The notes below the pieces were generated by a model. The model made no database searches, was not told the origin of the DNA, and saw only the letters and a program-made list of their open reading frames with translations. A stretch of 64,000 nt of DNA from positions 186,001 to 250,000 of the forward strand of contig NZ_JAJNOC010000007.1 of NCBI RefSeq assembly GCF_021044825.1, given 5' to 3'. The DNA is from Massilia phyllostachyos (GTDB lineage Bacteria; Pseudomonadota; Gammaproteobacteria; Burkholderiales; Burkholderiaceae_D). The stretch's first letter is position 1. Each line of letters begins with the position of its first letter. Made by a program: the position numbers and the translations under genes. Below, in pieces: positions 7,362 through 16,345 of this stretch.

Positions 7362-8810
7362 TTGGACACCAGTCTAAACTATAACTACAAGATCGTGCGC
7401 CAGTTTGCCGTCGCCACGGTCGTGTGGGGCGTGATCGGCATGGCCGCCGGCGTCTTCATCGCGGCCCAGCTCGCCTGGCCCGCACTCAACTTCGATACCC
7501 CCTGGCTCAGCTACGGCCGCCTGCGTCCGCTGCACACCAACGCCGTCATCTTCGCCTTCGGCATCTGCGGCCTGTTCGCCACGTCCTACTACGTGGTGCA
7601 GCGCACCTGCCAGGTGCGGCTGTTCTCCGACCGGCTGGCCGCCTTCACCTTCTGGGGCTGGCAGGCGGTGCTGGTGTCGGCCGCCGTGTCCCTGCCGCTG
7701 GGCTTCACGCGCGGGAAGGAATACGCCGAGCTGGAATGGCCGATCGTGCTCCTGATTACCGTGGTGTGGGTGGCGTATGCGGTGGTCTTCTTCGGCACCA
7801 TCGTCAAGCGCAAGGTCAAGCACATCTACGTCGCCAACTGGTTCTTCGGCGCCTACATCCTGGCGGTCGCCATCCTCCACGTGGTCAACGGCGCGGTGAT
7901 CCCGGTGTCGGGCATGAAGTCGTATTCGGTGTATGCGGGCGTGCAGGACGCGATGATCCAGTGGTGGTACGGCCATAACGCGGTCGGCTTCATCCTGACC
8001 GCCGGCTACCTCGGCATGGTCTACTACTTCATCCCCAAGCAGGCCGAGCGTCCGGTGTATTCCTACCGCCTGTCGATCGTCCACTTCTGGGCCCTGATCT
8101 TCACCTATATGTGGGCCGGCCCGCACCACCTGCACTACACCGCGCTGCCCGACTGGACCCAGTCGCTCGGCATGGTGTTCTCGCTGATCCTGCTGGCGCC
8201 GAGCTGGGGCGGCATGATCAACGGGATCATGACCCTGTCGGGCGCCTGGCACAAGCTGCGCTCGGATCCGATCCTGAAGTTCATGATCGTCTCGCTCTCG
8301 TTCTACGGCATGGCCACCTTCGAGGGGCCGATGATGTCGATTAAAACGATCAACTCGCTGTCGCACTACACCGACTGGACCGTCGCCCACGTCCACGCCG
8401 GCGCCCTGGGCTGGGTCGGCTTCATCACCATGGGCTCGATCTACTACCTGATTCCGCGCATGGCGGGCAAGCAGCGGATGGCCAGTGTCGCCCTGGTCGA
8501 GACCCACTTCTGGGTCGCCACGATCGGCATCGTGCTCTACATCGCCTCGATGTGGATCGCCGGCGTGATGCAGGGCCTGATGTGGCGCGCGGTGAACCCG
8601 GACGGCACGCTGACCTATACCTTCGCCGAGAGCGTCAAGGCCACCTATCCCTATTACGTGATCCGCTTCACCGGGGGCTTGCTCTACCTGTCCGGCATGG
8701 TCCTGATGGCGTACAACACCTGGCTGACGATGCGCGGCACCCGCAGCAGCGACGCGCCGATCCCCGGCATCAAGCCGCAGCTGGCGCACGTCGAAGCGGC
8801 GCACGCCTGA
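7362..8810 (+). CDS. ccoN: cbb3-type cytochrome c oxidase subunit I
   Basis: Catalytic subunit of the high-affinity cbb3 oxidase: a polytopic membrane protein holding heme b and the heme b3-CuB site that reduces oxygen to water. The TTG at 7362 is chosen as start: CAGGAG (7350-7355) lies six bases before it and the product then begins MDTSLNYNYKIVRQF, typical for the family; a further TTG at 7329 has no ribosome site. The product has 482 residues. Conserved histidine segments are visible: PLHTNAVIFAFG, WWYGHNAVGFILTAGYLGM and WAGPHHLHYTALPDW, then DWTVAHVHAGALGW. It heads ccoNOQPGH behind an FNR box. Confidence 0.97.
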   Translation: MDTSLNYNYKIVRQFAVATVVWGVIGMAAGVFIAAQLAWPALNFDTPWLSYGRLRPLHTNAVIFAFGICGLFATSYYVVQRTCQVRLFSDRLAAFTFWGWQAVLVSAAVSLPLGFTRGKEYAELEWPIVLLITVVWVAYAVVFFGTIVKRKVKHIYVANWFFGAYILAVAILHVVNGAVIPVSGMKSYSVYAGVQDAMIQWWYGHNAVGFILTAGYLGMVYYFIPKQAERPVYSYRLSIVHFWALIFTYMWAGPHHLHYTALPDWTQSLGMVFSLILLAPSWGGMINGIMTLSGAWHKLRSDPILKFMIVSLSFYGMATFEGPMMSIKTINSLSHYTDWTVAHVHAGALGWVGFITMGSIYYLIPRMAGKQRMASVALVETHFWVATIGIVLYIASMWIAGVMQGLMWRAVNPDGTLTYTFAESVKATYPYYVIRFTGGLLYLSGMVLMAYNTWLTMRGTRSSDAPIPGIKPQLAHVEAAHA

Positions 8811-8828
8811 ACCTGGAGCACGACGAAC

Positions 8829-9443
8829 ATGAAATTCACCCATGAATGGATCGAGAAGAACCCCTGGCTGCTGATCGGCCTGGTGCTGCTCGTGATTTCC
8901 TTCGGCGGCCTGGTCGAGATCGTGCCGCTGTTCTTCCAGAAGTCGACCACCGAGCCGGTGGCCGGCCTCAAACCCTACTCGCCGCTGCGCCTGGCCGGCC
9001 GCGACGTTTACATCCGCGAGGGCTGCTACAACTGCCATTCGCAGATGATCCGGCCGTTCCGCGCCGAGACCGAGCGTTATGGCCACTACTCGGTGGCCGG
9101 CGAATTCGTCTACGACCACCCCTTCCAGTGGGGCTCGAAGCGCACCGGCCCCGACCTGGCGCGCGTGGGCGGGCGCTACAGCGACGAATGGCACCGCACC
9201 CACCTGGACAACCCGCGCGACGTGGTGCCGGAATCGAATATGCCGGCCTATCCGTGGCTGGCCGGCGCCAAGCTCAATCCCGCCGAGATCGTGCCGAAGA
9301 TGCGCGCGATGAGGCGCCTGGGCGTGCCGTACACCGAAACCGAGATCACCGCCGGGCCGGGGGAACTCGATGGCAAGACCGAGCAGGATGCGCTGATCGC
9401 CTACCTGCAGGGGCTGGGCACCCAGATCAAGACGAGGAATTAG
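8829..9443 (+). CDS. ccoO: cbb3-type cytochrome c oxidase subunit II
   Basis: Membrane-anchored monoheme cytochrome c of 204 residues that passes electrons within the cbb3 complex. There is one N-terminal membrane helix (about residues 13-34), then a periplasmic domain with the heme motif CYNCH (C66, C69, H70). GSKRTGPDLARVGGRYS and the later SNMPAYPWLA supply the methionine ligand region. It starts 18 bases after ccoN stops and is followed after three bases by ccoQ. Length and motifs are standard. Confidence 0.96.
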   Translation: MKFTHEWIEKNPWLLIGLVLLVISFGGLVEIVPLFFQKSTTEPVAGLKPYSPLRLAGRDVYIREGCYNCHSQMIRPFRAETERYGHYSVAGEFVYDHPFQWGSKRTGPDLARVGGRYSDEWHRTHLDNPRDVVPESNMPAYPWLAGAKLNPAEIVPKMRAMRRLGVPYTETEITAGPGELDGKTEQDALIAYLQGLGTQIKTRN

Positions 9444-9446
9444 AAC

Positions 9447-9611
9447 ATGGCACTCCAACAGATTTTCGACAGCGCGAGCAGCGTGATGACGGTCATCAGC
9501 TTCGTCACGTTCGTGGGCATCGTCGCCTGGACCTACCTGCTGCGCAAGCGCAGCGATTTCGACAGCGCCGCGCTGCTGCCCTTCGCGGACGAGGAGGGCG
9601 ACCGTGGCTGA
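9447..9611 (+). CDS. ccoQ: cbb3-type oxidase small subunit CcoQ
   Basis: Small membrane protein of 54 residues, ATG 9447. One hydrophobic helix (about residues 13-32, VMTVISFVTFVGIVAWTYLL) is followed by a basic-acidic tail (RKRSDFDSAALLPFADEE), which is the usual CcoQ/FixQ pattern. CcoQ stabilises the CcoNO core and its link to CcoP. Its last eight bases overlap the GTG start of ccoP, so the two are probably translationally coupled. Confidence 0.88.
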   Translation: MALQQIFDSASSVMTVISFVTFVGIVAWTYLLRKRSDFDSAALLPFADEEGDRG

Positions 9612-10539
9612 TTTCTTCAACGGCTTCTGGCACTGGTACATCGCCGTCATCACCGTGCTGTCCATCCTCGGCTGCGGCATCCTGCTGTGGACGCAGTCGA
9701 CCCACCGGGTGAAACTGCGCGCGGACGGCACGCCGGAGAGAACCACCGGCCACGTCTGGGACGAGGATCTGACCGAACTGAATACGCCGATGCCGCGCTG
9801 GTGGATCGTGCTGTTCTACCTGACCATCGTGTTCGGCGCCGGCTACCTGTTCCTGTATCCGGGCCTGGGCGCATACACCGGCAAGTTGAACTGGAACTCG
9901 GCCGGCGAATACAAGGCCGAACTGAAGCAGGCGAGAAACGACTTCGGCCCGCTGTTCGCCAAGTATGCCGGCCAGGACATCGAGGCGGTGGCGCGCGACC
10001 CGCAGGCCCACGCCATCGGCGAGCGTCTGTTCCTGACCTACTGCGCCCAGTGCCACGGCTCGGACGCGCGCGGCAGCAAGGGCTTCCCGAACCTGGCGGA
10101 CCAGGACTGGCTGCACGGCGGCGAGCCCGCCACCATCAAGCGGACCATCATGCAGGGCCGCGTCGGCGCCATGCCGGCGATGGGGGCGGCGCTCGGTTCG
10201 GACAAGGACATCGAGAGCGTGGCCCACTATGTGCGCAACCTGTCCGGCCTCACCGCCGACCCGATCAAGGTCGCCTTTGGCAAACCGAAGTTCGCCGCCT
10301 GCGCCGCCTGCCATGGCCCTGAGGGCAAGGGCAATCCGCTGCTCGGCGCGCCCAACCTGGCCGACAAGGTCTGGCTCTACGGCGGCAGCCAGGAGACCGT
10401 GATGGAAACCATCCGCAAGGGCCGCAGCAACACCATGCCGGCCTTCGGCGAGTTCCTCGGAGAAGAGAAGGTGCACGTGCTGGCGGCCTATGTGTGGAGC
10501 CTGTCGAATCAGCCCATCGTGACGGCTGAAGCAAAATGA
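9604..10539 (+). CDS. ccoP: cbb3-type cytochrome c oxidase subunit III (diheme)
   Basis: 311-residue membrane-bound diheme cytochrome c that takes electrons from soluble or membrane cytochromes to CcoO. The GTG start at 9604 lies inside ccoQ. There are two N-terminal hydrophobic segments (about residues 8-30 and 66-88), with the conserved MPRWWIVLFYLTIVFGAGYL block in the second. Two heme motifs follow: CAQCH (C147, C150, H151) and CAACH (C233, C236, H237), each followed by a Met-containing loop (GAMPAMG and NTMPAFG). The stop overlaps ccoG by four bases. Confidence 0.96.
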   Translation: MADFFNGFWHWYIAVITVLSILGCGILLWTQSTHRVKLRADGTPERTTGHVWDEDLTELNTPMPRWWIVLFYLTIVFGAGYLFLYPGLGAYTGKLNWNSAGEYKAELKQARNDFGPLFAKYAGQDIEAVARDPQAHAIGERLFLTYCAQCHGSDARGSKGFPNLADQDWLHGGEPATIKRTIMQGRVGAMPAMGAALGSDKDIESVAHYVRNLSGLTADPIKVAFGKPKFAACAACHGPEGKGNPLLGAPNLADKVWLYGGSQETVMETIRKGRSNTMPAFGEFLGEEKVHVLAAYVWSLSNQPIVTAEAK

Positions 10540-11915
10540 CTGTTCAACAGGAAGCGGTCATCCGCATGTACGCGGCGCGCGAGGAGATCCATCCGCGCGA
10601 GATCAAGGGCCGCTACGCCTCGCTGCGCTGGGCCTGCGTGTGGCTCACCCAGCTGCTGTTCTACGGCCTGCCCTGGATCTCGATGCACGGCCGCCAGGCG
10701 GTGCTGTTCGACCTGGCCAGCCGCAAGTTCTACCTGTTCGGCCTGGTGCTGTGGCCGCAGGACTTCATCTATCTGGCCGCGTTGCTGATCCTGTGCGCCT
10801 ACGGGCTGTTCCTGGTGACGGCCGTGGCGGGGCGGGTATGGTGCGGCTTCGCCTGCCCGCAGACGGTGTATACCGAGATTTTCCTGTGGATCGAGCGCCG
10901 CTTCGAAGGCGCACGCAGCGCCCGCATCCGGCTCGCGCGCCAGCCCTGGACGCTGGAGAAGATCGCGCGCAAGGGCGGCAAGCACGCGGCCTGGTTGCTG
11001 GTGGCCGGCTGGACCGGCTTCACCTTTGTCGGCTACTTCACGCCGGTGCGCGAGCTGGGCGCCAGCATCGCTTCGTTCGGCCTGGGGCCGTGGGAAACCT
11101 TCTGGGTGCTGTTCTACGCCTTTGCCACCTATGGCAACGCCGGCTGGATGCGCGAGCAGGTCTGCAAGTACATGTGCCCCTATGCGCGCTTCCAGAGCGC
11201 GATGTTCGACAAGGACACGCTGATCGTCAGCTACGACGCCGCGCGCGGCGAACCGCGCAATCCCCGGCAGACTGTTCCAGGGGCGGGCGACTGCATCGAC
11301 TGCAGCATGTGCGTGCAGGTCTGCCCGACCGGCATCGACATCCGGCGGGGCCTGCAGTACGAATGCATCGGCTGCGCCGCCTGCGTCGACGCCTGCAACG
11401 GCGTGATGGACAAGGTGGCGCGCCCGCGCGGCCTGATCCGCTATGCGACCGAGAACGCGCTGGCCGGGCGCCTGAGCACGGCCGAAGTGCGCCGCCGCAT
11501 CCTGCGCCCGCGCGTGCTGGTCTATACCCTGGTGCTGGCGGTCCTGGGCATGGCGATGGTGGCGTCGCTGGCCTTGCGCAATCCGCTCAAGCTCGACGTG
11601 ATCCGCGACCGCGGCTCGATGGGGCGCGAGGTCGAGGACGGGATGATCGAGAACGTCTACCGGCTGCAGCTGATGAACACCCTGGAGTCCCCGCAGCGCC
11701 TGCGCATCGCCGTCACCGGCATCGTCTCGGCGCAGGTGGTCGAAGGCGAGGTGGTCGAGATCGGCCCTGCCAGCACGCGCGCGGTGCCGGTGCGGGTGCG
11801 CATCGGCCCCGGCCAGGCGATGCCGGGCTCGAACCGGATCGCGTTCAGCGTGGCGTCGGCCGACGGCCATGGTCTGCAGGTGAGCGAGGACGCCGTCTTC
11901 CTCGTGCCGAAATAA
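10536..11915 (+). CDS. ccoG: cbb3 oxidase accessory protein CcoG (RdxA/FixG)
   Basis: 459-residue membrane ferredoxin-like protein that helps cbb3 biogenesis, with a reported cupric reductase role in relatives. N-terminal membrane helices include the VWCGFACPQTVYTEIF segment. The central part has two 4Fe-4S motifs: CIDCSMCVQVCPTG and CIGCAACVDACNG. A later membrane segment (about residues 325-345) leads to a periplasmic immunoglobulin-like C-terminal domain. It overlaps ccoP by four bases and is followed by ccoH. All parts expected of the family are present. Confidence 0.95.
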   Translation: MTVQQEAVIRMYAAREEIHPREIKGRYASLRWACVWLTQLLFYGLPWISMHGRQAVLFDLASRKFYLFGLVLWPQDFIYLAALLILCAYGLFLVTAVAGRVWCGFACPQTVYTEIFLWIERRFEGARSARIRLARQPWTLEKIARKGGKHAAWLLVAGWTGFTFVGYFTPVRELGASIASFGLGPWETFWVLFYAFATYGNAGWMREQVCKYMCPYARFQSAMFDKDTLIVSYDAARGEPRNPRQTVPGAGDCIDCSMCVQVCPTGIDIRRGLQYECIGCAACVDACNGVMDKVARPRGLIRYATENALAGRLSTAEVRRRILRPRVLVYTLVLAVLGMAMVASLALRNPLKLDVIRDRGSMGREVEDGMIENVYRLQLMNTLESPQRLRIAVTGIVSAQVVEGEVVEIGPASTRAVPVRVRIGPGQAMPGSNRIAFSVASADGHGLQVSEDAVFLVPK

Positions 11916-11930
11916 GGAATGGAGAACGAC

Positions 11931-12431
11931 ATGTCGACGAACGCTCCCTGGTACCGCCACCGCTGGCCGTGGTTCCTGATGATCGGTCCGGTGGCCGTGG
12001 TGGTGGCCGGCGCGATCACCACCTGGCTGGCGCTGAGCCGGCCGGATGCGATGGTGGTGGGCGACTACTACAAGCAGGGCAAGGCGATCAACCAGGAACT
12101 GCGGCGCGACCGCGAGGCAACCCGCCTGGACCTGGCATTCGAGGCGGCCTACGAAAGGGAGAAGTTGAAAGGACGATTGACCAGCCATGGCCAGGCGCTG
12201 GTGGCGCCGTTCCACATCCGCCTGGCGCATCCGACGCTGCCGGAGCGCGACCGCGTGCTGGAGGCCTTGCCCGATGCGCGCGGCCGCTTTTCGGCGGCGG
12301 CGCCGGGGCTGCAGGCGACGAACTGGCAGGTGGTGATCGAAGGCGGGACGGCGCAAGGCGCCTGGAGGCTGGCGCGGTCGTGGCGCCCGAACAAGGAAGC
12401 GACGCTCCTGATTCGGGCGGACCGGGAATAG
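11931..12431 (+). CDS. ccoH: FixH/CcoH-family cbb3 assembly protein
   Basis: 166 residues from ATG 11931, preceded by GGAG at 11921-11924; an in-frame ATG at 11919 would overlap that site. One N-terminal membrane helix (about residues 10-32) is followed by YYKQGKAINQELRRD, the characteristic FixH segment, and a periplasmic domain. CcoH binds CcoNO during assembly of cbb3 oxidase. It is the last gene of the ccoNOQPGH run; the next gene is convergent. Confidence 0.9.
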   Translation: MSTNAPWYRHRWPWFLMIGPVAVVVAGAITTWLALSRPDAMVVGDYYKQGKAINQELRRDREATRLDLAFEAAYEREKLKGRLTSHGQALVAPFHIRLAHPTLPERDRVLEALPDARGRFSAAAPGLQATNWQVVIEGGTAQGAWRLARSWRPNKEATLLIRADRE

Positions 12432-12524
12432 CGTGCTGTTCTGTTGTCTTGCTCAGGCGCTGGAGGCTCCAGCCGGATTTGACGAGATCGGCATTTGGAC
12501 TGGATCGGGCACCACATTAAATAC

Positions 12525-13289
12525 TCACTCGGCCTTGAAACCGCGTCCCGTCGCCGCCCAGTAGATCCCGCCATACAGGTGATGCAGGAACACCGGATCG
12601 CGGTAGCTCGCCGCCATGTGCCCCAGCGCCGTATAAAAGGCGCGTCCGCCGTCGTAGGACTGGTACCAGCTGACCGGGTGGAAGGCGCCCATCCCGCGAC
12701 TTTTCGCGGTCTCGGGCCGGTAGCTGCTTTCGTCGACGGTGAGCAGGTAGGTCAGCTTGTCCGAGGTGGCGGGCCCGAACTCGTACCATTCGTCGGTGAA
12801 CAGGGTGCGCGGCGCGAAGCGTTCCATGCCGGGGAAGTTGCGTTCGCGGACTTGCAGCACCGCGGTCTGCACCGCCGGATGGACCTTGAACATGTGGCCG
12901 ACCATCTTCGTGTACCACGGCCAGCCATACTCGGTGTCCGAGGCGCTGTGCACGCCGACGAAGGCGCCGCCCTTGCGGATGTAGCGCTCGAAGGCCGCCT
13001 GCTGGGCCTCGTCGAGGATGTCGCCGGTGGTGAGCAGGAAGATCACGGCCTGGTACTTGGCCAGCTCGGCGTCGTTCATCACGCGGTTCGCGTCGGCGGT
13101 CCAGAACACGCCGAAATCGTGCAGCTTGCCCAGTTCCTGCACCGCGCTCACGCCGGCATTCACGGCGTCGTGGTGCCAGCCGGCGGTCTTGGTGAACAGC
13201 AGGACCTTGAACTGCTCGGCCTGGGCTGGCGCGGCGCCGAGAAGGGCGCCCAGCAGCGCGATTTCGGTGAAAGAAAATTTCATATGCAT
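12525..13289 (-). CDS. ThuA-domain secreted protein
   Basis: 254 residues with a signal peptide (FSFTEIALLGALLGAAPAQA) followed by a ThuA-like glutamine-amidotransferase-fold domain: FKVLLFTKTAGWHHDA, VFLLTTGDIL-type strand, GGAFVGVHSASDTEY, and HPVSWYQSYDGGRAFYTALGH near the end. ThuA proteins are found in sugar utilisation and in periplasmic carbohydrate enzymes; the catalytic role is not established, and none is assigned here. Two start codons, ATG 13289 and ATG 13283, are possible; neither has a strong ribosome site. It is convergent with ccoH. Confidence 0.85.
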   Translation of the reverse strand: MHMKFSFTEIALLGALLGAAPAQAEQFKVLLFTKTAGWHHDAVNAGVSAVQELGKLHDFGVFWTADANRVMNDAELAKYQAVIFLLTTGDILDEAQQAAFERYIRKGGAFVGVHSASDTEYGWPWYTKMVGHMFKVHPAVQTAVLQVRERNFPGMERFAPRTLFTDEWYEFGPATSDKLTYLLTVDESSYRPETAKSRGMGAFHPVSWYQSYDGGRAFYTALGHMAASYRDPVFLHHLYGGIYWAATGRGFKAE

Positions 13290-13335
13290 GCCAGAATTTA
13301 CCTGAGCGGGGAGTGGGTGGTGATGGACCGGCTGT

Positions 13336-13824
13336 TCAAGGACCGCGCCGCACCAGCGGGGACGTCACGGTGGCCAGCGGGGACGTGAGCGTTGCCGTCA
13401 GCGGCGGCGACACCGTGTCCAGCGGCGAGGAAAAATGGCGCGTCCGCCCGGTCCAGCGTACCGGCGGCGCCTCGGGCGCCGGCACAGGCGCCATGCCGGG
13501 CTCGGTCCACGTCCCCTTGTCGAGACGGTATTCGGCGCGCGCCTTCAGCGCACCCGCGAGGCTGCCATGCTCGAACAGGATCACGATCCGCTCCGGCTCC
13601 GCTTCGATCGACACCAGGCGTGCGTGGTAGGTGCCGGGATCGGTCTGGCACCATTGGCTGAAGGGCGCACCCGCATCGCCCATTTCGCCATGCCGCCGTT
13701 CCAGCAGCTCGCGCACCTGGGCGGGCAGGCTGGCCAGGGTCGCGGGTTCGGCCGCGGCGGCGTCGCCCTGCTGGCCCGGCGCCGACAGTGCCAGCAGGGC
13801 GAACGTGAAATGCAGGATGCGCAT
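13336..13824 (-). CDS. Hypothetical exported protein
   Basis: 162 residues from ATG 13824, which follows TGGAGAA; a longer frame to 13893 lacks a signal peptide and ribosome site. Residues 1-25 form a signal peptide (MRILHFTFALLALSAPG). The mature part has a single Cys in FSQWCQTDPGTYHARL and a strand-rich core, then a Thr/Ser/Pro-rich tail with a repeated SPL pattern. I recognise no family. It lies 46 bases upstream of the ThuA gene on the same strand, so they could share a transcript. Confidence 0.6.
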   Translation of the reverse strand: MRILHFTFALLALSAPGQQGDAAAAEPATLASLPAQVRELLERRHGEMGDAGAPFSQWCQTDPGTYHARLVSIEAEPERIVILFEHGSLAGALKARAEYRLDKGTWTEPGMAPVPAPEAPPVRWTGRTRHFSSPLDTVSPPLTATLTSPLATVTSPLVRRGP

Positions 13825-13967
13825 GCTTGTTCTCCAGGATGGGAATGCCCTAGTCTGGCATCGTCGGCCAGCGTCCGTCAATGGCGTGCGCATTGTTTTC
13901 GGCGCCGCTTCCGTGTTAGATTCCAGCGCGGCAAACCCAATCCATCACGACAAGAAAGAGACCAACG

Positions 13968-15800
13968 ATGCCATCCCATCGCCAGCGCAGCCTGCGCGCC
14001 TTAGTCGGCGCCCTGTTCATTCCCGCCGCCGTCGCCGTCGCCAGCCTGCCGCTCGCCGCCCACGCGGCCGCGCCAAGCAAGTCCGCCGCCGCCAAGCCGA
14101 ACAAGGCCTTCGATAAATGGGCCGACCAGTTCGCGCAGGATTGGGTGCGCATGAATCCGCAGATGGCCACCTCGACCCAGTACTTCGGCGGCGCCGAAGG
14201 CGCGCGCCTGGACCGCCAGCTCACGCCCCTGACGAAGGCGCAGCGCCAGAAGGTGCAGGCGCTGGCGCGCAGCGGCCTGGCGCGTCTCGACAAATGGATG
14301 GCGGGCCCGCTCGACGCGACCCAGCGCACCTCCGCCAGCGTGATGCGCTGGTCGCTGCAGAACGTGATCGCCAACGAACCCTTCGAGGACCATGCCTTCG
14401 TGTTCTCGCAGTTCAGCGGCGTGCAGGTCAGCCTGGTCAACTTCATGACCACGACGCACCCGCTGCGCAACCCGCAGGACGTCGACAGCTATCTGGCGCG
14501 CCTGGAGCAGGTCGGCACGCGCATGGACGAAGCCCTGGCGCGCGCCCTCGACGCCGCCAGCCGCTCCCTGATCCCGCCGCGCTTCATCCTCGAGCGCGCC
14601 CAGTACCAGGTCGACACCTTCCTCAAGCCCGCCGCCGGCGACAACGTGCTGGTGACGTCGCTGGCCCAGCGTACCGAGAAGATGGACGGCCTGAGTATTG
14701 ACGCGCGCAATGCCGCCCTGGCGCGCGCCGCCCGCATCGTCGAGGACAGCATCCGTCCTGCCTACAAGCGGGTGCAGGAGTTCATGGCGGAGATCCATCC
14801 GCGCACCGGCGACGTGGCCGGCATCTCGCGCCTGCCGAACGGCGCCGCCGCCTACGCGCGCGCGGTCGAGAACTTCACCAGCACCAAGCTGACCCCGAAC
14901 GAGATCCACGAGATCGGCCTGCGCGAAGTCGCGCGCATCGAAGGCGAGATGGACAAGCACCTGCGTTCGCTCGGCCTCACGGACGGCAATATCGAAGAGC
15001 GCATGAAGCAGCTCGACGCGCGCTTCCAACCGAAAGGCGAGGGCGATCCGCGTCCCGCGATCCTGGCCGGCTACGCCGAGATGGTCAAGGACGCCGAACG
15101 CCGCAGCAGCACGCTGTTCAACCTTAAGCCGCGCGCGCCGGTCGAAGTGCGTCGCGAACCGCCGCTGACCGAACCGTCGGCCGCCGCCCACTACTCGCTG
15201 CCGGCGCCGGACGGCACCCGTCCCGGCATCTTCTGGGTGCCGATGCGCGGCCCGACCTTCGACATGATCCGGATGCGCAGCCTGTCGTATCACGAGGCGG
15301 TCCCGGGCCACCACTTCCAGCTGGCGATCCAGCAGGAGCTGACCGGCATCCCGAAATACCGCAGCCAGCGCATCTTCAGCGGCGGCAGCGCCCACTCGGA
15401 AGGCTGGGCGCTGTACACCGAGCGCCTGGCGGTGGAGCAGGGCTGGTACGAAGGCGACGTCCCCGGCCTGCTCGGCGCGCTGGGTTCGGAACTGTTCCGC
15501 GCGCGCCGCCTGGTGGTCGACACCGGCCTGCATTCGAAGGGCTGGACCCGCCAGCAGGCGATCGACTACGGCATCGGCGCCCAGGAAGTCGAGCGCTATG
15601 TCGCCTGGCCGGGCCAGGCCAACGCCTACATGATCGGCATGCTGCGCATCATCGAGCTGCGCGAGAAGGCCAGGCGCGAACTGGGCGCCAAGTTCTCGCT
15701 CCCTGGTTTCCACGACCTGGTGCTGGGCGCCGGCTCGGTGCCGCTCGACGTGCTGGGCGAACTGGTGGATGGCTGGATCGCGCAGCAGAAGAAGGCCTGA
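13968..15800 (+). CDS. DUF885-family secreted protein (putative metallopeptidase)
   Basis: 610 residues with a Sec signal peptide (about residues 13-35, ending AHA). The family hallmark is visible near residue 440: SYHEAVPGHHFQLAIQQE, which contains HExxxGHH and is thought to bind zinc, and SEGWALYTERLA some 35 residues later, giving a third ligand. DUF885 proteins are distant relatives of thermolysin-like or carboxypeptidase-Taq peptidases; substrates are mostly unknown. ATG 13968 is preceded by AGAAAGAG. It ends two bases before a small exported protein gene, with a membrane protein gene after that, suggesting a three-gene unit. Confidence 0.88.
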   Translation: MPSHRQRSLRALVGALFIPAAVAVASLPLAAHAAAPSKSAAAKPNKAFDKWADQFAQDWVRMNPQMATSTQYFGGAEGARLDRQLTPLTKAQRQKVQALARSGLARLDKWMAGPLDATQRTSASVMRWSLQNVIANEPFEDHAFVFSQFSGVQVSLVNFMTTTHPLRNPQDVDSYLARLEQVGTRMDEALARALDAASRSLIPPRFILERAQYQVDTFLKPAAGDNVLVTSLAQRTEKMDGLSIDARNAALARAARIVEDSIRPAYKRVQEFMAEIHPRTGDVAGISRLPNGAAAYARAVENFTSTKLTPNEIHEIGLREVARIEGEMDKHLRSLGLTDGNIEERMKQLDARFQPKGEGDPRPAILAGYAEMVKDAERRSSTLFNLKPRAPVEVRREPPLTEPSAAAHYSLPAPDGTRPGIFWVPMRGPTFDMIRMRSLSYHEAVPGHHFQLAIQQELTGIPKYRSQRIFSGGSAHSEGWALYTERLAVEQGWYEGDVPGLLGALGSELFRARRLVVDTGLHSKGWTRQQAIDYGIGAQEVERYVAWPGQANAYMIGMLRIIELREKARRELGAKFSLPGFHDLVLGAGSVPLDVLGELVDGWIAQQKKA

Positions 15801-15802
15801 GT

Positions 15803-16345
15803 TTGAGCAAGCGATTCGACAAACCGGTGCGGCGTCTCGTGGCCGCACTCGTCATCGCGGCGATCGGCACGGGTTCCGCCCATGCCTGCCGCACCCGCAA
15901 GCCCGGCATGGATGCCTCGCCCGAGATGCTCGTGGCCTCGGCGCGCGAGGTCTACGTGGCGAAAGTAGTGCGGGCGGCCGAATCGGAATCCGGCCAGGTC
16001 GTCTACGACTTCACGGTGCTGCAGCACCTGGCCGGACCCTACCGCGGCCGCTTCGAGATCACGGCCCGCAGCGCCGTCGCCGACGACGTCGCCGCCTCTC
16101 CCGACCACAGTGACGAACGCTTCTGGCAGGCAGGCGGCGGCCGGCTGGGCGGACTCTCTAACTGGTGTTACGTCACGCCGCGCTTCGACGTCGGCATGAC
16201 CTACCTGGTCTTCCTCGACCGTCCCGAAACTTACCGCAGTTTCGAGCGGATCAACGTCATCCCCGGCCGCGAACCGATCTCGCACGACAAGTGGTACCAG
16301 TACGTCGCCCAGCAGCTGCACGCCGTACCGAAAGGACAAGAATGA
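15803..16345 (+). CDS. Hypothetical exported protein, tissue-inhibitor-like fold suspected
   Basis: 180 residues starting at TTG 15803, two bases after the DUF885 stop. A signal peptide (RRLVAALVIAAIGTGSAHA) is followed at once by a Cys (ACRTRKPG), then a strand-rich domain (YVAKVVRAAE, YDFTVLQHLAGPYRG, NWCYVTPRFDVGMTYLVFL). An N-terminal Cys at the mature start followed by VYVAKV-like strands is reminiscent of bacterial OB-fold, TIMP-like proteins; this is a weak structural guess. The stop overlaps the next gene's start (ATGA-type, 16342-16345). Confidence 0.65.
   Translation: MSKRFDKPVRRLVAALVIAAIGTGSAHACRTRKPGMDASPEMLVASAREVYVAKVVRAAESESGQVVYDFTVLQHLAGPYRGRFEITARSAVADDVAASPDHSDERFWQAGGGRLGGLSNWCYVTPRFDVGMTYLVFLDRPETYRSFERINVIPGREPISHDKWYQYVAQQLHAVPKGQE

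Noticed and set aside
12456..12480. Palindrome GCTGG-AGGCT-CCAGC between ccoH and the ThuA gene as a terminator
   Set aside because: The stem is only five pairs and only a weak T-run follows. A terminator here is possible but not supported well enough to list.
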